64,000 nucleotides of DNA from Rhodococcus_G sp042754225. GTDB taxonomy: Bacteria; Actinomycetota; Actinomycetes; Mycobacteriales; Mycobacteriaceae. The notes beneath the pieces are model-generated. The model was not told where the DNA came from, did no database searches, and saw nothing but the letters and a program-made list of their open reading frames with translations. A program made the translations under genes and the position numbers. Shown here one piece after another: positions 52,515 to 60,469 of this stretch; the stretch's first letter is position 1; every line of letters begins with the position of its first letter. The stretch is from the NCBI RefSeq assembly GCF_042754225.1, contig NZ_JBHZAH010000006.1, positions 29,125 through 93,124 on the forward strand, written 5' to 3'.

Positions 52515-54038
52515 TTGCTCGAGTCCCTTCGGACCCGTCGGTGGGACGCCCTGGTGGTGGGCGTCCTGGCCGTCGTGGTCGGCGCGGCCGGAAGCTGGGT
52601 GCCCTCGTTCTGGTACGACGAGGTCGCGACGCTCCATTCGAGCGGGCGTTCCCCGGACGACCTGTGGCGCCTGCTCGGTAACATCGACGCGGTGCACGGC
52701 CTCTACTACGCCGGAATGCACTACTGGCTGGGCGCTTTCGGACCGTCCGAGTTCTCGGCTCGACTGCCGAGCACGCTCGCGGTCGGTGCCGCCGCGGCAG
52801 GGGTGGTGGTCCTCGGCGACCGGTTGGGCACTCGTCGGCTGGGGCTGGTCTCGGGCGTGGTGTTCGCGGCGCTGCCCCGGGTCGGGTGGGCGGCTGTCGA
52901 GGCCCGTGGCTATGCGCTGACCGCGGCGGCCGCGGTGTGGCTGACGGTGATTCTCGTTGCGGCGCCTGCTGTTCGGGGCCGGTGGCGGCGTGCCGCGGCG
53001 TGGTCCGGATACGCGGTGGCGCTGACGGCGTCGATCGTGCTGTTCGCCTACCTCGTGACCATCGTCGCAGCGCACATGCTGACGGTGCTGGCACACAACG
53101 ACTTACGGAGATCCTGGCGCGGCGCGGCGGTCGCCGCCGCCGCGGGGACCGCCGGTGCGGCGCCGTTCCTCGCGGTGGTGCGGGCGCAGTCCGGGCAGGT
53201 GGGCTGGATCCCGCCGCTGGACTCGCGCCTCTCCCGGGCCCTCGCCGAGTACCAGTGGTTCGTCGGCGCCCCGTGGCTCGCTGTCGCCTTCGGCGTCCTG
53301 CTCGTCGTCGCGGGCGTCGCCACCGTGCTCCGCGGCGGGGACGGGACGTGGCGCCGGGTGCTGGCGGTCGCGATGCCCTGGGCGGTGGTGCCCACCGCGT
53401 CGCTGCTGGCCTACTCGGTGGCCTGGTCCCCGGTGTACCTGGACCGGTATCTCACCTTCACCACCCCCGCGGTGGCCCTGCTCGGGGGTCTGGCCCTGAC
53501 CAGGATCACCCGGCGATGGTGGGCGACGGCGCTCGCCCTGGCGGTGCTCGCGGCGCTCGCCGTGCCGGGCTACCTCGCCCAGCGCGGACCGTACGCCAAG
53601 CCGAGCGGCATGGACTTCTCCGAGGTGAACCGGTTCGCCGGCGAGCACCTGCGGCCGGGGGACTGCGTGCTGTTCGGCGCGGCGGCGTGGAACCCGGCGC
53701 CGCAGCGGTTGGTCGAGGACGTGCGCCCGGCCGCGTTCGAGGGCACCCGCGACATCGGCCTCGGGCGTACCGCGGCGAGCGCCGGCTGGCTGTGGGACGA
53801 GGAACGTGCGGTGACCGACCCGATCGAACCGCTGACGTCCTGCGACACCCTATGGTACTTCACCGATCAGGAGCGTGACGCGACCCGCACCGTTCGGCAC
53901 ACCTCCAACGAGCTGTGGACCCTGCCGCCGTACCACCTCGAGGACACCGACCAGTTCGCCGAGTTCACCCGTGCGGGGCTGCGCCTCGAGCGGCGCTGGG
54001 AGTTCAACACGACGCAGGTCGCGCTGCTGCGAGGGTGA
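52515..54038 (+). CDS. GT-C mannosyltransferase-like membrane protein
   Basis: A 507-residue membrane glycosyltransferase of the ArnT/PMT type. The first outer loop has SFWYDEVATLHSSGRSPDD, then AVHGLYYAGMHYW; these are the acidic and His/Tyr marks of this class. About 10-11 helices, then a soluble tail of about 140 residues. It starts with TTG at 52515, just 3 nt after the glfT2 stop, so it is likely coupled to glfT2. The sugar and acceptor are unknown; it is not AftB, which is longer. Confidence 0.85.
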   Translation: MLESLRTRRWDALVVGVLAVVVGAAGSWVPSFWYDEVATLHSSGRSPDDLWRLLGNIDAVHGLYYAGMHYWLGAFGPSEFSARLPSTLAVGAAAAGVVVLGDRLGTRRLGLVSGVVFAALPRVGWAAVEARGYALTAAAAVWLTVILVAAPAVRGRWRRAAAWSGYAVALTASIVLFAYLVTIVAAHMLTVLAHNDLRRSWRGAAVAAAAGTAGAAPFLAVVRAQSGQVGWIPPLDSRLSRALAEYQWFVGAPWLAVAFGVLLVVAGVATVLRGGDGTWRRVLAVAMPWAVVPTASLLAYSVAWSPVYLDRYLTFTTPAVALLGGLALTRITRRWWATALALAVLAALAVPGYLAQRGPYAKPSGMDFSEVNRFAGEHLRPGDCVLFGAAAWNPAPQRLVEDVRPAAFEGTRDIGLGRTAASAGWLWDEERAVTDPIEPLTSCDTLWYFTDQERDATRTVRHTSNELWTLPPYHLEDTDQFAEFTRAGLRLERRWEFNTTQVALLRG

Positions 54039-54045
54039 ATTCGCG

Positions 54046-54906
54046 TCAGCCGGTCACCCGGACCACGACCTGCTCGTGGTTGCCGGTGTAGGCGAGGTAC
54101 TCGAAGCGCAGCCCGGTGCGGTCCACGAACTCCGCCCAGGCCCGGTACTCGTGCTGCTGCCAGCCCGGGTAGTTGAAGAACTCGTCGAACACCAGTACGG
54201 TCCCCGGACGCAGCCGGTCGCCGATCAGCCCCAGCACCGTCGCGGTGGCCGAGTACAGGTCCGCGTCCAGGTGTGCGAACGCGATCGGTCCGGGGTGCGC
54301 GGCGAGAAAGGCCGGCAGGGTGTCCGCGAACAGGCCCTCGACGATCTGCGCGCCGGGCACGGTGGGCACCGACTCCTGCGCGAACTCGCCCGCCGGGAAG
54401 CCGGTCCGCCAGGCCTCCGGCAGTCCGGTGAAGACGTCGAAACCGAACACCTCGTGTCCGGACGGTCGGAGCATCTCGGCGACGATCGCCAGGGTGGTGC
54501 CGCTCGCGACACCGAATTCGAGCGCGAGGCCGTCGCCGCGCACCAGGCCGAGCCCGTAGCGCAGCGTCTCGTGCGGATCCCAGCGCACCTCGGCGGTCGG
54601 CATCCGGTCGAGCACGAACTCGGCGGAGTCGGCGGCGGCCCGCACGTCGAGAGTGTGGGTGATGTCGCGGCGGGCACGCTGCTCGAGCTCCGTGAGGCGT
54701 TCTCCGACGGTCGCGATCTGCGTCCGGGCCAGGGCGAGTTCGCTGAGCACTCGCGCCAGTTCGCCGTTGATCGCGGACAATTCCGCCAGCACCTGGTCGT
54801 GGCGGTTCTCCTGCTCGACTCGGGTCTGCCGGTCGGACTCGTGGACCACCTCGCCGACGGCTCGTTGCAGCTTGAGTCGAGCCGATCTCCGGAACCGAGC
54901 GAGCAT
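54046..54906 (-). CDS. Coiled-coil methyltransferase (TylF/cephalosporin-hydroxylase-like class I)
   Basis: A 286-residue protein. An N-terminal coiled coil (about residues 10-85) is rich in Glu, Arg and Leu. The SAM domain follows with ALEFGVASGTTLAIV, GFDVFTGLPEAW, and FAHLDADLYSATATVL plus FDEFFNYPGW (metal ligands as in TylF/MycF). It may O-methylate a sugar. The ATG at 54906 has GAGGGG eight bases upstream. Convergent with the GT-C gene. Confidence 0.82.
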   Translation of the reverse strand: MLARFRRSARLKLQRAVGEVVHESDRQTRVEQENRHDQVLAELSAINGELARVLSELALARTQIATVGERLTELEQRARRDITHTLDVRAAADSAEFVLDRMPTAEVRWDPHETLRYGLGLVRGDGLALEFGVASGTTLAIVAEMLRPSGHEVFGFDVFTGLPEAWRTGFPAGEFAQESVPTVPGAQIVEGLFADTLPAFLAAHPGPIAFAHLDADLYSATATVLGLIGDRLRPGTVLVFDEFFNYPGWQQHEYRAWAEFVDRTGLRFEYLAYTGNHEQVVVRVTG

Positions 54907-55159
54907 GCGTGGCACCCCTCACCTGACGACGTCCAGTCACCCCCATGCTGCCAGCTGTCGGCGAGACGCGTTGTCTTGTCAGCCCGAACAGGCCGGGGCT
55001 ACGCTGAGAATGTTCGCCGCGGGACCGTCAGGTCTGTGTAGGCGCACGGCAATCCGACTACGCGCACCCCTCGTCGGCACGCGCACAGCGCCGTTGCGGC
55101 TCCGCGTGAGTGCGCGATCGCCAGAAAGCTCAAAAAGCTTCCGAGAGAAGTGTTCTCCC

Positions 55160-55318
55160 ATGACCGTCAAGAGAATTGTCTGTTCGGTGTTCGTGGCTGC
55201 CCTCGTCGGCGCTCCCGTTGTGGGGGTTGTCGGTGCCACCACTGCGACCGCCGCGGTGCCGAACCACGCCGACTGCACCTGGTGTGACGACGACGGGAAC
55301 TGCGTCGACTACTGCTGA
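55160..55318 (+). CDS. Small secreted cysteine-rich peptide (52 aa)
   Basis: Too short for many gene callers. The N-terminus is a good signal peptide (MTVKRIVCSVFVAALVGAPV, then a cleavage site near TTATAAVP). The mature part is about 20 residues, acidic, with four cysteines and one Trp, ending in CTWCDDDGNCVDYC (CxxC-x5-CxxxC). It could form two disulfides or bind metal. GAGAGAAG lies about 10 nt before the ATG at 55160. No match to a known family that I can claim. An alpha/beta-hydrolase fragment is convergent with it. Confidence 0.6.
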   Translation: MTVKRIVCSVFVAALVGAPVVGVVGATTATAAVPNHADCTWCDDDGNCVDYC

Positions 55319-55355
55319 CCCGGCCGTGCGACGGCACACACGTCGATAGACGCGA

Positions 55356-55658
55356 TCACCGTGCGGCGTCGGCGAATCCCGGCGGTGCTTCGACCCCGTC
55401 GTACCGCGGCAGTGCCGACGGTCCGTCCGTCAGGAACGTGACGACGGTCGCGCTGTACAGGTCGGGCCTGTCGGCAGCGACGGCGTGTCCGGCGTCGGGG
55501 ACCAGCACCATCGTCGAGTTCGGAAAGGTGTCGCGGTACTCGCGCGTCACCGGCCAGGCCTTGTAGTCGTACTGGCCGCGCAACACGAGCACCGGGACGT
55601 GCACCTCCCGCAGTGCCGGCCGGGGGTCGTCGACCGTGGCGAGATCGGCGCCGGTCAT
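55356..55658 (-). pseudogene. C-terminal fragment of an alpha/beta hydrolase
   Basis: A 100-residue open frame that matches only the last third of a proline-iminopeptidase-like hydrolase: VPVLVLRGQYDYKAWPV (acid residue) and VPDAGHAVAADRPDLY (catalytic His). The nucleophile elbow and the N-terminal two thirds are absent, and the DNA upstream (55659-55783) does not encode them. It is probably a relic of a deletion. Confidence 0.75.
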
Positions 55659-55783
55659 CCGAGGTCCTCTCGGTGGGCAGTTGGTGACGCACCGAGACTA
55701 GAGCGCCCACACGGACGAGATCATCAGGGATTTCACCCATTTCGCGGTGAGGGTCGTCGGCGTGCTGCTCTCCGGGGAGGACG

Positions 55784-56671
55784 CTACGGGCGCTCGAACT
55801 TCTCCCGACGGCCCAGCCCGCGCAGCCGCATCCACTCGCGGAAGCCGCGGACGTCACGGCGCTGGACGAGGAAGAACCAGCCGAAGCGGGCGTATTCCTG
55901 CGGCAGCAGCTTGCGCATGCCGGGCTGCGACATCAGGTAGCCGCGGTTGCGGTAGGTGAAGAAGCGTTTCGTCTCGTTGTCCGGGAACTGGGTGTGCATC
56001 CGGCCGCCGAGGATCGGCTTGAACTCGTCGGCGCCGTTGGGGTGCACGTACGCGGTCTGCAGGCAGGTGCCGAACGGCAGCCCGGACCGCACCAGCCGCC
56101 GATGGACCTCGACCTCGTCGCCGCGCACGAACAGTCGCAGGTCCGGGACGCCGACCGAGTCGACCGCCGCAGCCGAGAACAACGATCCGTTGAACAGCGA
56201 CGCGATGCCCGGCAGGAAGTCGTCGTCGCCGAGTTCGCTGCGCAGCCGCCGCCACTCGAGGCCGCGGCGCAGCGGGAAGGCGAGCCGGTCCGGGTCGTCG
56301 ATGTCGCAGACCACCGGGGAGACCTCGGCGAGGCCGTGCCGGGTGGCGCAGTCGAGGAGGGTGGCGAGCACCTCGGGGCCGTCGGGGCGGCCGTCGTCGT
56401 CGGCGAGCCACAGCCAGTCCGCGCCCAGCGAGAGGGCGTAGAGCATGCCGAGCGCGAACCCGCCGGCACCGCCGAGGTTGTGCTTGGACCCCAGGTACGT
56501 GGTGGGGACGTCGGCGCCCTCGACCAGCGCCCGGACGGCGTCCTCGTCGGCGTTGTCCACGACCACCAGGTGGTCGAGCGGCCGGGACTGGGTGGCGAGC
56601 ACCTTCAGCGACTCGGCCAGCAGCTCGCGCCGCTTGTGGGTGACGACGACGCCGACGACGAACTCGCTCAC
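55784..56671 (-). CDS. glfT1: Galactofuranosyltransferase GlfT1
   Basis: A 295-residue GT2 enzyme that adds the first two galactofuranoses to the rhamnosyl-GlcNAc lipid. Motifs: GVVVTHKRRELLAESL, SKHNLGGAGGFALGML, WLWLADDDGRPDG (DDD metal motif). It resembles GlfT2's catalytic half but lacks the extra domains. GTG start at 56671 overlaps the wzt stop as GTGA. Order wzm-wzt-glfT1 matches the Rv3781-Rv3783 block. Confidence 0.94.
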   Translation of the reverse strand: MSEFVVGVVVTHKRRELLAESLKVLATQSRPLDHLVVVDNADEDAVRALVEGADVPTTYLGSKHNLGGAGGFALGMLYALSLGADWLWLADDDGRPDGPEVLATLLDCATRHGLAEVSPVVCDIDDPDRLAFPLRRGLEWRRLRSELGDDDFLPGIASLFNGSLFSAAAVDSVGVPDLRLFVRGDEVEVHRRLVRSGLPFGTCLQTAYVHPNGADEFKPILGGRMHTQFPDNETKRFFTYRNRGYLMSQPGMRKLLPQEYARFGWFFLVQRRDVRGFREWMRLRGLGRREKFERP

Positions 56672-57474
56672 GCGCTCTGCTCGCGTTCCATCTCGGCGAT
56701 GACGTGCCGGACGTGGTCGGCCGCGTCGTCGCCCTCGTAGGCGCGCACGACGTCCTCGATGTCGCCCTGCATGCGGATCTGGCCGTGGTCGATCCACATC
56801 GCGCTGTTGCACAGCTGCGCGAGGAACTCGTTGGAGTGGCTGGCGAATACCAGGATGCCGGAGCGTTCCACCAGGGCCTGCAGCCGGATGCGGGCCTTCT
56901 TCATGAACTCCGCGTCGACCGCGCCGATGCCCTCGTCGAGCAGCAGGATCTCCGGGTCGATCGAGGTGACGACGCCCATCGCGACCCGCACGCGCATGCC
57001 CGTCGAGTACGTGCGCAGCGGCATGTTCAGGTACTCGCCGAGCTCGGTGAACTCGGCGATCTCGTCCATCTTCGCCAGCATCTGCTTGCGGGTCTGCCCG
57101 AGGAACAGGCCGCGGATGATGATGTTCTCGTAGCCCGAGATCTCCGGGTCCATGCCGACACCGAGGTCGAAGACGGGCGCGACGCGGCCGCGGATCCGGG
57201 AGCTGCCGCGGGTGGGTTCGTAGATGCCCGACAGCAGTCGCAGCAGGGTGGACTTGCCGGCGCCGTTGTGCCCGACCAGTCCGACCCGGTCGCCCTCCTT
57301 GAGCGACATGGTGATGTCGCGCAGGGCCTCGACCACGACCACGTCGGAGTCGTTGCGGCCGATCGAGCCGCCGGCCTTGCCGAGGAACGCCTTCTTCAGC
57401 GACCGGGACTTGGCGTCGAAGATCGGGAAGTCGACGCAGGCGTCGTGGGTGTCGATGCTGACTTTGCTGGTCAT
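56668..57474 (-). CDS. wzt: Galactan exporter ATP-binding protein
   Basis: A 268-residue ABC ATPase that powers export of lipid-linked galactan. Walker A is GLVGHNGAGKSTLLRLLSG, the signature is RTYSTGMRVRVAMG, Walker B is EILLLDEGIGAVD, and the switch His is FASHSN. It has no C-terminal carbohydrate-binding domain, as in the mycobacterial Wzt. It starts 10 nt after the wzm stop. Confidence 0.95.
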   Translation of the reverse strand: MTSKVSIDTHDACVDFPIFDAKSRSLKKAFLGKAGGSIGRNDSDVVVVEALRDITMSLKEGDRVGLVGHNGAGKSTLLRLLSGIYEPTRGSSRIRGRVAPVFDLGVGMDPEISGYENIIIRGLFLGQTRKQMLAKMDEIAEFTELGEYLNMPLRTYSTGMRVRVAMGVVTSIDPEILLLDEGIGAVDAEFMKKARIRLQALVERSGILVFASHSNEFLAQLCNSAMWIDHGQIRMQGDIEDVVRAYEGDDAADHVRHVIAEMEREQSA

Positions 57475-57484
57475 CTTCTGTCCC

Positions 57485-58360
57485 CTAAACCCAGTAGGGC
57501 ACTCGGGCCCGGTACTTGCGCAGCGCGAACAGGGCGAAGGCCCAGCCGGCGACGGTGATAGCCAGCACGATGTACCAGTGGTACGCCTCCTGCGGCTTAC
57601 CGATCATCGGTGCGCGGATGATCTCGAGGTAGTGGTAGAGCGGGTTCAGCTCGGCCAGCTTGACGCGCTCGGCGGCCTGGCCGCCCTGGCTCTTGAGGCT
57701 CTCGGTGGTCCACATGATCGGCGTCAGCACGAACAGCAGCAGCGTCAGGCTGCCGAGGATCGGTGAGATGTCGCGGTAGCGGGTGGAGAAGATGCCGAAC
57801 ATGATCGACACCCACAGCGCGTTGAGCACGATCAGGCCGAGCGCGGGGATCGCCGAGAGGTCCGGCCAGGTCAGGTGCCGCCACACCCCGAACGCGAACA
57901 CCATGATCACGTAGATCAGCAGGTTGTGCGCGAAGAACAGCAGCTGCCGCCACACCAGCCGGTACACGTGCACGCTCAGTGCCGACGGCAGCTGCTTGAT
58001 CAGGCCCTCGTTGGCGACGAACACGTCCGAGCCCTCGAGGATCGAGGCGCTGATCAGGTTCCACACGATCAGGCCGACCGTCACGTACGGGAGGAACTCG
58101 TCGAGCGGGATGTCGAGCAGTGCCGAGTACAGCAGGCCCATGGCGGCGGCCTGGACGCCGGTGGCGATGGTGATCCAGAACGGGCCGATCACCGAGCGCC
58201 GGTAGCGCTGCTTGATGTCCTGCCAGCCCAGGTGCAACCACAGCTCGCGCTGGCCGAAGCCGTCACGGAGGTCCTTGAACGCGCGACGGAAGGTTTGCGA
58301 GTCGGAGGCCGGCGGAGAAGCGCTCTCGGCGGCCTCGGATTCGAGGGCGGATGCTGACAC
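57485..58360 (-). CDS. wzm: Galactan exporter membrane protein
   Basis: A 291-residue ABC-2 permease with six helices. LWLHLGWQDIKQRYRRSVIGPFWITI is the family entry motif, and LNPLYHYLEIIRAPMIG the late motif. It pairs with the Wzt gene directly downstream. GTG start at 58360 with a TAGGCT -10 box 8 nt upstream, so leaderless. This begins the wzm-wzt-glfT1 operon. Confidence 0.95.
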   Translation of the reverse strand: MSASALESEAAESASPPASDSQTFRRAFKDLRDGFGQRELWLHLGWQDIKQRYRRSVIGPFWITIATGVQAAAMGLLYSALLDIPLDEFLPYVTVGLIVWNLISASILEGSDVFVANEGLIKQLPSALSVHVYRLVWRQLLFFAHNLLIYVIMVFAFGVWRHLTWPDLSAIPALGLIVLNALWVSIMFGIFSTRYRDISPILGSLTLLLFVLTPIMWTTESLKSQGGQAAERVKLAELNPLYHYLEIIRAPMIGKPQEAYHWYIVLAITVAGWAFALFALRKYRARVPYWV

Positions 58361-58368
58361 GGTGCCCG

Positions 58369-58374
58369 AGCCTA
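58369..58374 (-). promoter_or_regulatory. -10 box of leaderless wzm promoter
   Basis: TAGGCT on the minus strand, 8 nt before the GTG at 58360. Confidence 0.5.
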
Positions 58375-58408
58375 CCGGTCGGGCCGACGGGCCCGACCGG
58401 CCCGCGGC

Positions 58409-58993
58409 CTACAGGTACTGACCGGTACCCGGTGTGGACTGCTGACCCGGGTGTCCGTGGCCCGGCCCACCGAGCCCGGGCGGCAGCGCACCCTGACGCA
58501 TCTGTTCGAGCTGGGCGCGCGCCGCCATCTGCTGTGCGAACAGCGCGGTCTGGATTCCGTGGAAGAGTCCCTCCAGCCAGCCGACCAGCTGGGCCTGTGC
58601 GATGCGCAGCTCGGCGTCCGACGGCACCGAGTCGTCGGTGAACGGCAGCGTGAGGCGCTCGAGCTCCTCGCGCAGCTCGGGCGCGAGGCCCTGCTCGAGT
58701 TCCCGGATCGACGACTTGTGGATCTCCTTGAGCCGCGCGCGGCTGGCGTCGTCGAGCGGTGCCGCCCGGACCTCCTCGAGGAGCTGCTTGATCATGGTGC
58801 CGATCCGCATCACCTTGGCCGGCTGCTCGACCATGTCGGCGAGCGATTCGTCCGGCCCGCCGCTGCCGTAGCCGCTTCCGGTGCCCTCGCCGGGGGCGCT
58901 CGACGGGTCGGCGGGGGTACCGGAGGAATTGCCCAGCACGGGTCGACCGTCGGGTCCGATCACGAGGACGTGTTCATTCTCCGGTTGAGTCAT
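58409..58993 (-). CDS. bpa: Bacterial proteasome activator
   Basis: A 194-residue ring-forming, ATP-independent activator of the 20S proteasome (Bpa/PafE, Rv3780). The helical core spans about 50-165 with VEQPAKVMRIGTMIKQLLEEV and LVGWLEGLFHGIQTALFAQQMAARAQ. The C-terminus ends in GQYL, the docking motif for the proteasome alpha-ring. Flexible Gly/Pro-rich ends. In M. tuberculosis it also neighbours galactan export genes. Confidence 0.96.
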   Translation of the reverse strand: MTQPENEHVLVIGPDGRPVLGNSSGTPADPSSAPGEGTGSGYGSGGPDESLADMVEQPAKVMRIGTMIKQLLEEVRAAPLDDASRARLKEIHKSSIRELEQGLAPELREELERLTLPFTDDSVPSDAELRIAQAQLVGWLEGLFHGIQTALFAQQMAARAQLEQMRQGALPPGLGGPGHGHPGQQSTPGTGQYL

Positions 58994-59011
58994 GGCTCCA
59001 TGATGTCTCAG

Positions 59012-59106
59012 GAGTGGAGCTTGCGGAACGACCGGCTCTCGAGAGTGGAGCTCGCGGAACGCCCCGGGCCTCGGGAGTGGAGCTCGCGGAACGACGCGGG
59101 CCTCGA
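59012..59106. repeat. Three tandem 31-32-bp repeats between bpa and the next gene
   Basis: Each unit begins GAGTGGAGCTCGCGGAACG (or one change) and ends near GGCCTCGA. Units start at 59012, 59043 and 59075. There are no spacers between units, so this is not a CRISPR array. They lie in the divergent promoter region. Confidence 0.75.
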
Positions 59107-59210
59107 GAATTCGGAGCCGGCCGCTTGGAACGGCGTGTTGTACCAGCTCACGTTGGTTGTTACTTCTCACAATCGGTGCAACCCCATCGCGCGGTCCCGA
59201 AATCAGCACC

Positions 59211-59216
59211 TAGGCT
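59211..59216 (+). promoter_or_regulatory. -10 box of leaderless Rv3778c-like gene
   Basis: TAGGCT, 7 nt before the ATG at 59224. Confidence 0.55.
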
Positions 59217-59223
59217 GTCGGTC

Positions 59224-60423
59224 ATGGCATACGACGTCGCCCGGGTACGGGGACTGATCCCGTCGCTCGGAGACGGTTGGATCCATCTCGATCCGCAGGC
59301 CGGCATGCAGCACCCCGACTCGGTGTCGACCGCGGTGTCGACCGCGTTCCGAGGTACTGCCGCATCGCATTCCGGACGGCACGCGAGTGCCCGACGCAGC
59401 GCCGCGATCCTCGATGCGGCCCGCGAGGCCGTCGCCGATCTCGTGGGCGGCGACCCGGCGGGTGTGGTCCTCGGACCGGACCGCGCGGCCCTGCTGGCGT
59501 GGCTCGCCGAGGCGTTGAGCTCGCGGCTCGGTCTGGGTACCGGCGTGGTGCTGTCCCGGCTCGACGAGGAGGCGAACGTCGCGCCGTGGCTGCGGGTGGC
59601 GAACCGCTACGGCTCGCAGGTGCGGTGGGCCGAGGTCGAGATCGACACCTGCGACCTGCCGAGCTGGCAGTTCGCCGAGCTGATCGGGCCCACGACCCGG
59701 CTGGTCGCGCTGACGGCGGCCTCGCCGATCGTCGGTTCGGCGCCGGACGTGCGGGTCGCGGCCGACCGCACCCACGAGATGGGCGGGCTGCTGGTTGCCG
59801 ACGCGGTCGCGGCCGCGCCCTACGCGCACGTCGACATCAACGAGTTGGGCGCGGACGTGGTCGCGGTGAACGCTCCGAGTTGGGGCGGCCCGCAGGTGGG
59901 CGCGCTGGTCTTCCGCGACCCCGCGCTGCTCGACCGGATTCCGGCGATCTCGCTGAACCCGCACGCCCGCGGCGCGGAACGGCTCGAGATCGGCGGGCAC
60001 CAGTACTCGTTGCTGGCCGGGCTCACCGCATCCATCGACTACCTGGCAGGGCTGGACGAGAGTGCCCGCGGGTCCCGCCGGGAACGGCTGGAGACCTCGA
60101 TCAGCTCGCTGCAGGACTACCACGACCGGATCTTCGACTACCTGATGGCTCACCTGCGCAGGCTGCCGCAGGTGACGCTGATCGGAACCTCGCACAGCCG
60201 GGTCCCGACGATCAGCTTCACCGTCACCGGAGTGCCGGCTGAGAAGGTGTCGGAGCACTTCGCCGAACGCCGGATCGGCACCGTCGTCGGTGGTCGCGGC
60301 AGCCGGCTGCTGGACTCGCTCGGCGTGAACGAGGAGGGCGGCGCCGTGACGATCGGGCTGGCCCCGTACACGACCCGGTACGAGATCGACCAGCTCGTGC
60401 GCGCTGTCGCCGCCCTGGGCTGA
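59224..60423 (+). CDS. Cysteine-desulfurase-fold protein without PLP lysine (Rv3778c-like)
   Basis: A 399-residue class V aminotransferase fold. Most of the fold is clear: LSRLDEEANVAPWLRV (EHHANVLPW in true desulfurases), LVADAVAAAPYAHVDINELGAD (the PLP Asp is kept), then NAPSWGGPQVGALVF. In active enzymes the last block is SxHKxxGPxGxG; here the Schiff-base Lys place is Ser and the preceding His is Pro. It therefore probably does not use PLP as a desulfurase. Divergent from bpa; leaderless start. Confidence 0.85.
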   Translation: MAYDVARVRGLIPSLGDGWIHLDPQAGMQHPDSVSTAVSTAFRGTAASHSGRHASARRSAAILDAAREAVADLVGGDPAGVVLGPDRAALLAWLAEALSSRLGLGTGVVLSRLDEEANVAPWLRVANRYGSQVRWAEVEIDTCDLPSWQFAELIGPTTRLVALTAASPIVGSAPDVRVAADRTHEMGGLLVADAVAAAPYAHVDINELGADVVAVNAPSWGGPQVGALVFRDPALLDRIPAISLNPHARGAERLEIGGHQYSLLAGLTASIDYLAGLDESARGSRRERLETSISSLQDYHDRIFDYLMAHLRRLPQVTLIGTSHSRVPTISFTVTGVPAEKVSEHFAERRIGTVVGGRGSRLLDSLGVNEEGGAVTIGLAPYTTRYEIDQLVRAVAALG

Positions 60424-60448
60424 CCGCCCCACCCGCCCTCGTCATCTG

Positions 60449-60469
60449 GGGTGATGGGAACCATCACCC
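60449..60469. terminator. Bidirectional hairpin terminator
   Basis: Arms GGGTGATGG and CCATCACCC with a 3-nt loop, between convergent genes. It includes the stop codon of the quinone oxidoreductase gene. Confidence 0.6.

Noticed and set aside
47499..53096. A single 1865-codon minus-strand gene
   Set aside because: Only the part from 49697 down encodes membrane helices. Upstream it is antisense to the GT2, glfT2 and GT-C genes, and a GTG with a leaderless promoter marks the true start.
59012..59106. CRISPR array
   Set aside because: The three repeats abut with no spacers, are few, and no cas gene is near.
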